Both the position numbers and the translations under genes were made by a program. From positions 4,464,001 through 4,528,000 of the forward strand of contig NZ_CP051006.1 of the NCBI RefSeq assembly GCF_014673495.1: 64,000 bases of DNA, read 5' to 3'. The notes under the pieces were generated by a model that saw only the letters and a list, made by a program, of their open reading frames with translations, was not told the DNA's origin and did not search any database. This document shows, in pieces, positions 1-7,895 of this stretch; positions within the stretch are counted from its first letter, which is position 1; each line of letters opens with the position of its first letter. This DNA is from Streptomyces griseofuscus (GTDB lineage Bacteria; Actinomycetota; Actinomycetes; Streptomycetales; Streptomycetaceae).

Positions 1-1
1 C

Positions 2-1069
2 ACCCTGATCCTCGTCGAGGTCTGTGTCACCGCGGCCGGGCTGCTCGCGGCCTGTCTCGCCGGGACCGTCATCGTCGGCGTGGCCACGCGCCCGCTGCGC
101 AGGGTCGCCGCCACCGCCACCCGTGTCTCCGAACTGCCGCTGCACACCGGCGAGGTGAACCTCAGCGAGCGCGTCCCGGACGCCGAGTGCGATCCGCACA
201 CCGAGGTCGGACAGGTCGGTGCCGCGCTGAACCGGATGCTCGACCATGTGCACGGCGCCCTTCAGGCCCGGCAGCGGAGCGAGACACGGGTACGGCAGTT
301 CGTCGCCGACGCCAGCCATGAACTGCGCACCCCCCTCTCCTCCATCCGCGGCTACGCCGAACTGACCCGGCGCGGCCATGAGCGGGTCGGACCCGACACC
401 CGGCACGCCCTCGGGCGGATCGAGTCCGAGGCCGGGCGGATGACCCTGCTGGTGGAGGACCTGCTGCTGCTCGCCCGCCTGGACGCCGGCCGGCCCCTGG
501 AGTTCGGGCGGACCGATCTGGTGCCGCTCGTCGTGGACACCGTCAGCGACGCCCGCGCGGCCGGCCGGGACCACGAGTGGCGGCTCGCGCTGCCGGACGA
601 ACCCGAGCCGGTCCGCGCCGACCCCGCCCGGCTCCAGCAGGTCCTGGTCAACCTGCTGGCCAACGCCCAGCGCCACACCCCGCCCGGTACGACCGTCACC
701 GCGCGGGTGCGCCGGCAGGGGCCCTGGGTCTGCGTGGACGTCGAGGACGACGGGCCGGGGATCCCGGCCGAGCTGCTGCCGCATGTCTTCGAGCGCTTCG
801 CGCGCGGGGACTCGGCGCGGACCCGGGCCACCGGCTCCACCGGGCTCGGGCTCGCCATCGTGCAGGCCGTCGCGGCGGCGCACGACGGCGCGGTGAGCGT
901 GCGGAGCGCCCCCGGGCGGACCGTGTTCACCCTGCGCCTGCCCGCGCTCGGCACCCGGTCCGGCCCCGGCACCGACGGCTGCGATGGCGTCAACTCCCCT
1001 GTTGTGCAAGCCACTTCGGACTCACAGCCGTACCACAGCGCCACCACATCGATGCGACAGGGCATCTGA
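2..1069 (+). CDS. Two-component sensor histidine kinase, C-terminal part (5' end outside window)
   Basis: The reading frame is open from base 2, so the gene begins before the window. The first ~25 codons encode a hydrophobic membrane segment (VCVTAAGLLAACLAGTVIV), followed by a HAMP-like linker. The H-box (ASHELRTPLSSIRGY, near base 318) holds the phospho-accepting His. The N-box (NLLANAQRHTPPG), the G1 box (DDGPGIP) and the G2 box (GSTGLGLAIV) form the ATPase domain. This is a classical membrane-bound OmpR-class partner kinase, whose response regulator probably lies just upstream. It ends 14 nt before a glycosyltransferase gene, so the three genes may be co-transcribed. Confidence 0.93.
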   Translation, partial: TLILVEVCVTAAGLLAACLAGTVIVGVATRPLRRVAATATRVSELPLHTGEVNLSERVPDAECDPHTEVGQVGAALNRMLDHVHGALQARQRSETRVRQFVADASHELRTPLSSIRGYAELTRRGHERVGPDTRHALGRIESEAGRMTLLVEDLLLLARLDAGRPLEFGRTDLVPLVVDTVSDARAAGRDHEWRLALPDEPEPVRADPARLQQVLVNLLANAQRHTPPGTTVTARVRRQGPWVCVDVEDDGPGIPAELLPHVFERFARGDSARTRATGSTGLGLAIVQAVAAAHDGAVSVRSAPGRTVFTLRLPALGTRSGPGTDGCDGVNSPVVQATSDSQPYHSATTSMRQGI

Positions 1070-1083
1070 CAAGAGTCGGTTCC

Positions 1084-2373
1084 ATGCGAACCGACTCTTC
1101 TCCCGACTCGCCCCCCGGCACCCTGCCGGCCCGGGAGCACCTGCCGGTCTCGGCCGCCGGCAAGGCCGTCCTGGACGTGGTGATCCCCGTCTACAACGAG
1201 GAACAGGACCTCCAGCCGTGCGTCCGCCGGCTGCACGAGCATCTGACGCGCACCTTCCCGTACGCCTTCCGCATCACGATCGCGGACAACGCCTCCACCG
1301 ACAGCACCCCAATTCTCGCGGCGCGGCTGGCGGCCGAGCTGCCCGGGGTGGGGGTCGTACGGCTGGAGCAGAAGGGCCGCGGCCGGGCGCTCGCCACCGT
1401 GTGGTCCGCGTCCCAGGCGCCGGTCCTCGCCTATATGGACGTCGATCTGTCCACCGACCTCAACGCCCTGCTGCCGCTGGTCGCACCGCTGATCTCCGGT
1501 CACTCGGACCTCGCGATCGGCTCCCGGCTGGCCCGCTCCTCCCGGGTGGTGCGCGGCCCCAGGCGCGAGCTGATCAGCCGGGCGTACAACCTGATCCTGC
1601 GCGGCTCGCTCCAGGCCCGCTTCTCGGACGCGCAGTGCGGGTTCAAGGCGATCAGAGGCGATGTGGCGCGGGTGCTGCTGCCGCTGGTGGAGGACACCGG
1701 CTGGTTCTTCGACACCGAGATGCTGGTGCTCGCCGAGCGGGCCGGGCTGCGGATCCACGAGGTGCCGGTCGACTGGGTGGACGACCCCGACTCCACCGTG
1801 CACATCGTGCGCACCGCGACCGACGACCTCTTGGGCGTCTGGCGGATCGGCCGGGCGCTCGCCACCGGTTCGCTGCCGCTGGACCTGCTCGCCCGGCCGT
1901 TCGGCGACGACCCGCGCGACCGCGAGCTGACCGGAGTGCCCAAGGGCCTGGCCCGCCAGCTGATCGGCTTCTGCGTGGTCGGCGTCCTGTCGACCCTCTG
2001 CTATCTGCTGCTCTACAGCGGCTTCCGGGAGTTCTGCGGGCCGCAGCCCGCCAACGGCCTCGCGCTGCTGGTCTCGGCCGTCGCCAACACGGCCGCCAAC
2101 CGCCGGCTCACCTTCGGGGTGCGCGGCCGGGGCGGTGCGGTCCGCCATCAGGCGCAGGGCCTGGTGGTCTTCGCCATCGGACTCGCCCTGACCAGCGGTT
2201 CCCTGGCCGCCCTCGACGCGGCAGGCGGCCGTCCCGCGCACTCCACCGAACTGGCGGTCCTCGTCACCGCCAACCTCGCCGCGACCGTACTGCGGTTCCT
2301 GCTCTTCCGCGCCTGGGTGTTCCCGGACCAGCGGCAGCCGTACGACACCGACACCCCCGAAGGGTCCCGATGA
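1084..2373 (+). CDS. Family 2 glycosyltransferase fused to GtrA-like membrane domain
   Basis: 429 aa. Residues ~30-260 form a GT-A fold of the dolichyl-phosphate mannose/glucose synthase type: VVIPVYNEEQ at the start, DNASTDST, then the metal-binding MDVDLSTD. From ~285 a GtrA-like domain (QLIGFCVVGVLSTLCYLLLY, then NTAANRRLTF) adds about four membrane helices. Proteins of this architecture transfer a sugar from a nucleotide donor to polyprenyl phosphate and help move the lipid-linked sugar across the membrane. The stop codon overlaps the next start (ATGA), so it is translationally coupled to a GT39 enzyme that could use the lipid-linked sugar. The ATG at 1084 is the only early start. Confidence 0.9.
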   Translation: MRTDSSPDSPPGTLPAREHLPVSAAGKAVLDVVIPVYNEEQDLQPCVRRLHEHLTRTFPYAFRITIADNASTDSTPILAARLAAELPGVGVVRLEQKGRGRALATVWSASQAPVLAYMDVDLSTDLNALLPLVAPLISGHSDLAIGSRLARSSRVVRGPRRELISRAYNLILRGSLQARFSDAQCGFKAIRGDVARVLLPLVEDTGWFFDTEMLVLAERAGLRIHEVPVDWVDDPDSTVHIVRTATDDLLGVWRIGRALATGSLPLDLLARPFGDDPRDRELTGVPKGLARQLIGFCVVGVLSTLCYLLLYSGFREFCGPQPANGLALLVSAVANTAANRRLTFGVRGRGGAVRHQAQGLVVFAIGLALTSGSLAALDAAGGRPAHSTELAVLVTANLAATVLRFLLFRAWVFPDQRQPYDTDTPEGSR

Positions 2374-4601
2374 GCACCTCCTACGACCGTCCGCTCGACG
2401 CGAACGAGGGGCCGGCCGGCACGACCGGCTGGGGCCCGCCCGGGTCACCGCCCCCGGCGGCCGCACCGGAAGCCGCGTCCCGGCCGTCCTCCCTCCCGCA
2501 CCGCCTGTGGCGCGGCCGCCCCGAGGACCCCCGCTGGGCGCGCCCCGCCCTCCTCGGCCTGCTCGCCGCGACCCTGCTGCTGTACCTGTACGACCTGAGC
2601 GCCTCCGGCTACGCCAACTCCTTCTACTCGGCGGCCGTCCAGGCGGGCAGCACATCCTGGAAGGCGCTGTTCTTCGGCTCGCTGGACGCGGGCAACGCCA
2701 TCACCGTCGACAAGCCCCCGGCCTCACTGTGGCCGATGGAGCTGTCGGTGCGGATCTTCGGCCTGAACTCCTGGGCGATCCTCGCGCCCGAGGTGCTGAT
2801 GGGCGTGGCGACCGTGGCCGTCGTGTACGCCGCGGTGCGCCGCCGCAGCGGCCCCGCGGCCGGTCTGCTCGCGGGCGCGGTGCTCGCGCTCACCCCGGTC
2901 GCGGCGCTGATGTTCCGGTTCAACAACCCGGACGCCATGCTGGCCCTGCTGATGTCGCTGGCCTGCTACCTCGTCGTACGGGCGCTGGAGGACGGCCGGA
3001 CCAGGTGGCTGGTGTGGGCCGGGGCCGCGATCGGTCTCGCGTTCCTCGCCAAGACGCTCCAGGCGTTCCTGATCCTGCCGCCGCTCGCCGTGGTGTACGC
3101 GGTGTGCGCGCCGGTCCCGCTGAAGAAGCGCCTCGGCCAACTGGCCGCCGCCACCCTCGCGTTGGTGGTGGCCGGGGGCTGGTGGGTGGCGATCGTCGAG
3201 CTGTGGCCGGCCGCCTCCCGCCCGTACATCGGCGGCTCGCAGCACAACAGCTTCCTTGAACTGACCTTCGGCTACAACGGGTTCGGCCGGCTGAGCGGCG
3301 AGGAGACCGGCAGCGTCGGCGGGGGCGGCGGCCCCGGCGGTGGCGCGGGCGGCGGGATGTGGGGGGAGACCGGCTGGAACCGGATGTTCGACTCCGAGAT
3401 CGGCGGCCAGATCTCCTGGCTGCTGCCCGCCGCGCTGATCCTGCTGGTCGCGGGGCTGGTGGCGACCCGGCGGTACCGGCGTACCTCGGTCACCCGCGGC
3501 GCGCTCCTGGTCTGGGGCGGCTCCCTGGTGACCACCATGGTGGTGTTCAGCTACATGGCGGGCATCTTCCACCAGTACTACACCGTGGCCCTCGCCCCCT
3601 GTCTGGCCGCCGTCATCGGCATGGGTGCCGGGCTGCTGTGGGAGCGGCGCGGGCAGGTGTGGGCGGCGCTCGCGCTCGCCGCCTCCGTGGTGGCGGCCGC
3701 GGCCTGGGGCTATGCGCTGCTGCACCGCACCCCGGCCTATCTGCCCTGGCTGAAGTGGCTGGTTCTGATCGGCGGCCTGGTGGCGGCCCTCGGCCTGATC
3801 TTCGCCGGGCGCCTCACCCGGCCCCTCGCCCTCGGAGCGGCGGCCCTCGCCCTGGTCGCCGCGCTGGCCGGGCCGACCGCGTACACCCTGAGCACGGTGG
3901 ACTCCGCGCACGAGGGTTCCATCCCGACGGCGGGCCCGGCGGGCGCGAGCATGATGGGCTTCGGCGGCGGCCGGGGACCGGGCGGCGGCCGGATCGGCGG
4001 CGCCCGGGGCGGCTTCGGCGGCGGCATGCCGGGCCAGCAGGGGCAGCAAGGACAGCAGAACCAGCAAGGCCGGCAGGGCATGCCCGGAGGTGGTCAGGGC
4101 ATGCCGGGTGGGCGGAACGGGAACGGATTCCCGGGCCTCGGCGGCGACTTCGCCGGAGGTTTCCCAGGAGGCGCCCGCGAGGGCGGGGCCGGCGGCATGG
4201 GCGGCCTGCTGAACGGCGCGAACGTCGGCTCGGCGGCCAAGGCGCTGCTGGAGAAGGACGCGTCCCGGTACACCTGGGTCGCCGCGTCCATCGGCTCGCA
4301 GAACGCGGCCAGCTACCAACTCGCCACCGGGGACCCGGTGATGGCGATCGGCGGCTTCAACGGCACCGATCCGTCCCCGACGCTCGCCCAGTTCAAGAAG
4401 TATGTGGCCGACGGCCGGATCCACTACTTCATCGACGGCGGCGGCATGGGCGGCGGCAGGGGCCAGGGCGGAGAGGGCGCCGGGCGCGGTGGCGACAGCG
4501 GCACCGGGTCGCAGATCGGCTCCTGGGTCCGGAGCAACTTCAAGAAGGTGACCGTGGGCTCGGCCACCTTCTACGACCTCACCCAGCACAGAGGAAACTG
4601 A
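2370..4601 (+). CDS. GT39/ArnT-like membrane glycosyltransferase with glycine-rich insertions
   Basis: 743 aa polytopic membrane protein. The N-terminal third matches the ArnT/PMT-like family: a first helix (LLGLLAATLLLYLYDLSASGY), a luminal YSAAVQAGSTSWKALFFGSLDAGNA segment with an Asp, then VDKPPASLWP, typical of the Streptomyces GT39 group. About a dozen helices follow. Two low-complexity Gly-rich stretches stand out: ~310-330, and ~525-620, which also carries QQGQQGQQNQQ runs. The soluble C-terminus (~620-743) is predicted extracytoplasmic. It probably transfers a polyprenyl-linked sugar, supplied by the coupled GT2-GtrA, to a cell-envelope acceptor. The acceptor is unknown. Confidence 0.87.
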   Translation: MSTSYDRPLDANEGPAGTTGWGPPGSPPPAAAPEAASRPSSLPHRLWRGRPEDPRWARPALLGLLAATLLLYLYDLSASGYANSFYSAAVQAGSTSWKALFFGSLDAGNAITVDKPPASLWPMELSVRIFGLNSWAILAPEVLMGVATVAVVYAAVRRRSGPAAGLLAGAVLALTPVAALMFRFNNPDAMLALLMSLACYLVVRALEDGRTRWLVWAGAAIGLAFLAKTLQAFLILPPLAVVYAVCAPVPLKKRLGQLAAATLALVVAGGWWVAIVELWPAASRPYIGGSQHNSFLELTFGYNGFGRLSGEETGSVGGGGGPGGGAGGGMWGETGWNRMFDSEIGGQISWLLPAALILLVAGLVATRRYRRTSVTRGALLVWGGSLVTTMVVFSYMAGIFHQYYTVALAPCLAAVIGMGAGLLWERRGQVWAALALAASVVAAAAWGYALLHRTPAYLPWLKWLVLIGGLVAALGLIFAGRLTRPLALGAAALALVAALAGPTAYTLSTVDSAHEGSIPTAGPAGASMMGFGGGRGPGGGRIGGARGGFGGGMPGQQGQQGQQNQQGRQGMPGGGQGMPGGRNGNGFPGLGGDFAGGFPGGAREGGAGGMGGLLNGANVGSAAKALLEKDASRYTWVAASIGSQNAASYQLATGDPVMAIGGFNGTDPSPTLAQFKKYVADGRIHYFIDGGGMGGGRGQGGEGAGRGGDSGTGSQIGSWVRSNFKKVTVGSATFYDLTQHRGN

Positions 4602-4755
4602 GAGGAAACGGCGGAGCGGGCCGCGCCTAAGAGCCGGGGGATATGGGTAACGGCTCAGGGATGCGGGCCCGTGCCCCCGCGCCGGCCGACCCCTGGCCTC
4701 CCGGGCAGTGACCTCGATGGGCTCCGACTGGCCGGAAACAGAGGAAGGTGCGCCG

Positions 4756-5511
4756 GTGGCGAAGACGGCGGGGCGGACGGCGCGGGACAGTGTGTGGCTC
4801 CAGGAGAAGCCCCCGCGCGGCGGCCGCGGTGGACAGCCCTCCGGCCTCGACCGGGAGCGGATCACCGCCGCGTCCGTGCGCCTCCTGGACGCCGAGGGCC
4901 TCGCGAAGTTCTCCATGCGCCGCCTCGCCGGCGAGCTGAACGTCAGCGCGATGTCCCTGTACTGGTACGTCGACACCAAGGACGACCTGCTCGAACTCGC
5001 CCTGGACGCGGCCTACGGCGAACTGCGCCTGCCCGCCGAGGACGACGCGGCCGACTGGCGGGAGCGGCTGCGGGCACTGGCCGCCGAGTACCGGAGCCTG
5101 CTGGTGCGCCATCCCTGGCTGTCCCGGCTGGCCGGCCAGTACCTGAACATCGGGCCCCACTCGCTGGACTTCTCCCGCAGCGTGCAGCGCACCCTCGGCC
5201 GCTCCGGGCTGCCCGCGCACCGGGTGATGGGCGCGATCTCGGCCGTCTTCCAGTTCGTGTACGGCTTCGGCACGAAGGAGGCCCAGTTCATGGGCCGGAT
5301 CGCGGACTCCGGGCTGACCCCGGACGACTACTACCAGCAGGCCAGGAACTCCGTACGGGAGGACCCGCACACCGCGGACTTCGTCCAGGAGTCCCGGCAG
5401 ATCATGGAGGCCCGCGGCCGGGGCACGGTCGCCGAGCTGATGGGCCGTGACTTCACCTTCGCCCTGGACCTGCTGATCGCGGGCATCGAGGCGATGGTCG
5501 AACGGGGCTGA
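4756..5511 (+). CDS. TetR/AcrR family transcriptional regulator
   Basis: 251 aa. An N-terminal helix-turn-helix (LDRERITAASVRLLDAEGLAKFSMRRLAGELNVSAMSLYWYVDTKDDL, ~30-78) is followed by a TetR_C-type ligand-binding domain of the TetR/TetR_C class 1. A GTG start at 4756 was chosen because GAGGAAGG lies 6 nt upstream. An in-frame GTG at 4708 has no such site. No adjacent divergent target gene is visible: the next gene is convergent, so the regulated gene cannot be deduced. Confidence 0.9.
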   Translation: MAKTAGRTARDSVWLQEKPPRGGRGGQPSGLDRERITAASVRLLDAEGLAKFSMRRLAGELNVSAMSLYWYVDTKDDLLELALDAAYGELRLPAEDDAADWRERLRALAAEYRSLLVRHPWLSRLAGQYLNIGPHSLDFSRSVQRTLGRSGLPAHRVMGAISAVFQFVYGFGTKEAQFMGRIADSGLTPDDYYQQARNSVREDPHTADFVQESRQIMEARGRGTVAELMGRDFTFALDLLIAGIEAMVERG

Positions 5512-5523
5512 GCCCTCTCCTGC

Positions 5524-5549
5524 CCGGCAGGGGCCGGAGCCCCTGCCGG
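5524..5549. terminator. Convergent hairpin terminator
   Basis: Perfect 11-bp stem (CCGGCAGGGGC with GCCCCTGCCGG) and a 4-nt loop, between the ends of the TetR gene (+) and the PPOX gene (-). It probably ends both transcripts. Confidence 0.75.
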
Positions 5550-5553
5550 TCGG

Positions 5554-6024
5554 TCACTCACCGCCGACCAGCCGCGCCGGGAACCCCCCGGTCGCCACCG
5601 GCCCCCAGCGCTCGGGCGTCACCCGGATGATCGACTTGCCCTGCTTGCGCATGGCCGCCCGGTACTCGTCCCAGTCGGGGTGCTCACCGGCGATGTTCCG
5701 GTAGTACTCGACCAGCGGCTCCACCGACTCCGGGGTGTCGACGACCTCGGCGGTGCCGTCGATCTGCACCCAGGGGCCGTTCCAGTCGTCGCTGAGCACG
5801 AGCAGGCTCACCCGCGGGTCCCGCTTGGCGTTGCGGGTCTTGGCCCGCTCCGGGTAGGTCGAGACCACGATCCGGCCCGAATCGTCCACCCCGCAGGTCA
5901 GCGGGGAGGCCTGCGGGGAGCCGTCGGCACGGCGGGTGATCAGGAGCGCCCGGTGGCGGGGTCGTACGAAGTGCAGCAGCTCGTCCAGGGAGACACGGGT
6001 GTTCGTCGCGATGTTGGGTGCCAT
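5554..6024 (-). CDS. PPOX-class (F420/FMN-dependent) oxidoreductase
   Basis: 156 aa split-barrel flavin-binding protein. The arrangement RHRALLITRRADGSPQASPL, then IVVSTYPERAKTRNAKRDPRVSLLV, then WVQIDGTAEVV is that of the actinobacterial pyridoxamine-5'-phosphate-oxidase-like family that often uses coenzyme F420. The substrate is unknown. The length is normal for the single-domain family. It converges on the TetR gene and diverges from the GAF-ANTAR gene. Confidence 0.88.
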   Translation of the reverse strand: MAPNIATNTRVSLDELLHFVRPRHRALLITRRADGSPQASPLTCGVDDSGRIVVSTYPERAKTRNAKRDPRVSLLVLSDDWNGPWVQIDGTAEVVDTPESVEPLVEYYRNIAGEHPDWDEYRAAMRKQGKSIIRVTPERWGPVATGGFPARLVGGE

Positions 6025-6189
6025 GGCCGCAGCCTAGAACGCTCCCGGCCGCCGCGAGCGGCACCGGACGAAGGTCACTTCACCGCAATGGAGCAGCTAA
6101 AGTTCTTCTGTCCTGTGCTCGCAGTCGGGAATGTGCTGCGGAGCTCTCCTGCGCATGGCCGTACGGTCATGTCATCCGAGAGGTTCGTG

Positions 6190-6909
6190 GTGGCTGCGTC
6201 CGACTTTTCCGTGCCCGACTCCCCCTCGTACGACTTTTCCGCGTACGACGTCGTCGAGGCGACCCGTTCCCCCGGCGCCCTCGATCTGGCCGAGGCCCTG
6301 ACGGCGGCCGCCCAGGAGCTGCACGAGAGCGCCTCTCCCAGCGCCACCCTCGACACCGCGGTCCGGCTCGCGGTGCATCTGCTGCCCGGCGCCGAACACG
6401 CCGGGGTCTGCGAGATCGAGCGGGGGGAGAGCCGGCGCACGGTCGCCTGGAGCCATGACATCGTGCGCGCGGCCGGCACCCCCGACCTGCCGCACTGGGA
6501 ACGCCTGTGGGACGCGCCGGTGGTGCGGGTGGCGGACAGCGGCGGCGCGGACGGCGAACCGCAGGAGCTGCGCTCGGTGCTGTCGATGCGGCTGCGCGCC
6601 GACCGGCGCCGGCTGACGGTGCTCACCGCCTACTCCCGGGAGCCCGGCGCCTTCGACGAGTCGGCGGCCCGGCTCGGCCGGCTGTTCACCGCGCATGTGA
6701 GCCTCGCCCTGAACTCCGTGATGGTACGCGAGCAGTTGACCGCGGCCATGCACACCCGGGACCTGATCGGACAGGCCACCGGGATCCTGATGGAACGCCT
6801 GGACATCGACGCCCAGGCCGCCTTCGAGAGCCTGGTGCGCGCCTCCCAGCGGGAGAACGTCAAGCTCCGCGACCTGGCCCGGCGCATCGTGGGCGCGACG
6901 GACAACTAG
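6190..6909 (+). CDS. GAF and ANTAR domain RNA-binding regulator
   Basis: 239 aa. A GAF-type sensory domain (~45-165: LDTAVRLAVHLLPGAEHAGVCEIE, then AFDESAARLGRLFTAHVSLAL) precedes a C-terminal ANTAR domain (~180-237: REQLTAAMHTRDLIGQATGILMERLDIDAQAAFESLVRASQRENVKLRDLARRIV). ANTAR proteins bind paired hairpins in nascent RNA and prevent termination. GTG 6190 is preferred because GAGAGG (6178-6183) lies 6 nt upstream. ATG 6169 in the same frame lacks a ribosome-binding site. The RNA target is not evident locally. Confidence 0.88.
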   Translation: MAASDFSVPDSPSYDFSAYDVVEATRSPGALDLAEALTAAAQELHESASPSATLDTAVRLAVHLLPGAEHAGVCEIERGESRRTVAWSHDIVRAAGTPDLPHWERLWDAPVVRVADSGGADGEPQELRSVLSMRLRADRRRLTVLTAYSREPGAFDESAARLGRLFTAHVSLALNSVMVREQLTAAMHTRDLIGQATGILMERLDIDAQAAFESLVRASQRENVKLRDLARRIVGATDN

Positions 6910-6915
6910 CGCGGC

Positions 6916-6965
6916 GCACGGGAAGAGCCCGCCGACCGGCATCCGGTCGGCGGGCTCTTCCGTGC
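6916..6965. terminator. Long convergent hairpin terminator
   Basis: A 23-bp inverted repeat (GCACGGGAAGAGCCCGCC and its complement) with one bulged G and a 3-nt loop lies between the GAF-ANTAR gene (+) and the YceI gene (-), ending at bases 6909 and 6972. A bidirectional terminator. Confidence 0.85.
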
Positions 6966-6971
6966 CGTGGA

Positions 6972-7793
6972 TCAGCCGGTCGGCAGGCTGTCCCCCTGCA
7001 CCGCCTGGATGTCCAGCTGGACCTTCAGCGTGGTGCCGATCGCGGCGATACCGGCCTGGAGGACCTGGTTGTAGTTCATCGCGAAGTCCTCGCGGTGCAG
7101 CTCCGCCGTGGCCCGGAAGGCGGCGCGGGTGCCGCCCCACGGGTCGGCGCCGGTGCCGAGGTAGGCGAGGTCCAGGGCCACCTCGCGCACCACGCCGTGC
7201 AGCGCCAGCTCGCCGTGCACGGTCCAGCGGTCCGAACCGGCCTGGGTCAGCCCGGTGGAGCGGTAGGTGATCTCCGGGTGGTTCTCGATGTCGAGGAAGT
7301 CACCGGAGCGCAGATGCGTGTCGCGCATCCCGTTGCCGGTGTCGATGGACCCGGCCTTGATCACCGCCTCCACCCGGGACTTGGCGATGTCGTCCGGCGC
7401 GATCTCGATGGTGCCGCCGAACTCCGTGAACCGGCCGTGCACGCTGGAGATCCCCAGGTGCTGGGCGACCGCGGCGACCGAGGAATGCGCCGGGTCGATG
7501 GTCCAGGGGCCGGGCGGGGGCAGCTCGGTGCCGCCCTGCCGGGCCAGGGTCACGGCGCCGATCTCGGCGCGGCCGCTCGCGGTGACGATCGCGCTGGACG
7601 CGGCAGGCGCGTATCCGACGGCGGTCACGATCACGGTGTACGCCCCCGGGGCCAGCTCGGTGGTGTCCCGTACGGCTCCCTCGGCGTCCGCCTCGGCCCG
7701 CAACACCTGCGTACCGGTCATGTCGGTCACCGTGACGACCGCGTGCGACACGGCCCACCCGTCCCGCGTACGGATCTTCGCGGTCAGTCCCAT
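6972..7793 (-). CDS. YceI-family protein with N-terminal carboxypeptidase-regulatory-like domain
   Basis: 273 aa. Residues ~1-85 form a beta-sandwich of the carboxypeptidase-regulatory-like type (VSHAVVTVTDMTGTQVLRAEADAEGAVRD, ELAPGAYTVIVTAVGYAPAA). The YceI domain follows (GPWTIDPAHSSVAAVAQHLGISSVHGRF, ..., HPEITYRSTGL, ..., LHGVVREVALDL). YceI proteins are lipocalin-like and bind isoprenoid or other lipid-like ligands. No signal peptide is visible. ATG 7793 was chosen because AGGGAGA precedes it, rather than the in-frame start at 7817. It lies downstream of an MFS exporter that carries the same sandwich domain three times, suggesting a shared role. Confidence 0.87.
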   Translation of the reverse strand: MGLTAKIRTRDGWAVSHAVVTVTDMTGTQVLRAEADAEGAVRDTTELAPGAYTVIVTAVGYAPAASSAIVTASGRAEIGAVTLARQGGTELPPPGPWTIDPAHSSVAAVAQHLGISSVHGRFTEFGGTIEIAPDDIAKSRVEAVIKAGSIDTGNGMRDTHLRSGDFLDIENHPEITYRSTGLTQAGSDRWTVHGELALHGVVREVALDLAYLGTGADPWGGTRAAFRATAELHREDFAMNYNQVLQAGIAAIGTTLKVQLDIQAVQGDSLPTG

Positions 7794-7836
7794 CCCGTTT
7801 TCTCCCTGCGAGGCCATGCAAATCGGTCATAAGAAG

Positions 7837-7889
7837 CCGGCCCGTGGCGCCGGGCAGCTCCGCTCGGAGCGTGCCCTGCCACGGGCCGG
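7837..7889 (-). terminator. Large nested hairpin between MFS and YceI genes
   Basis: An outer 12-bp stem (CCGGCCCGTGGC with GCCACGGGCCGG) encloses a second inverted repeat (GGGCAGCTCCG with CGGAGCGTGCCC). It follows the MFS stop codon on the minus strand. It could terminate, or set the level of read-through into the YceI gene. Confidence 0.6.
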
Positions 7890-7895
7890 GTGGAA

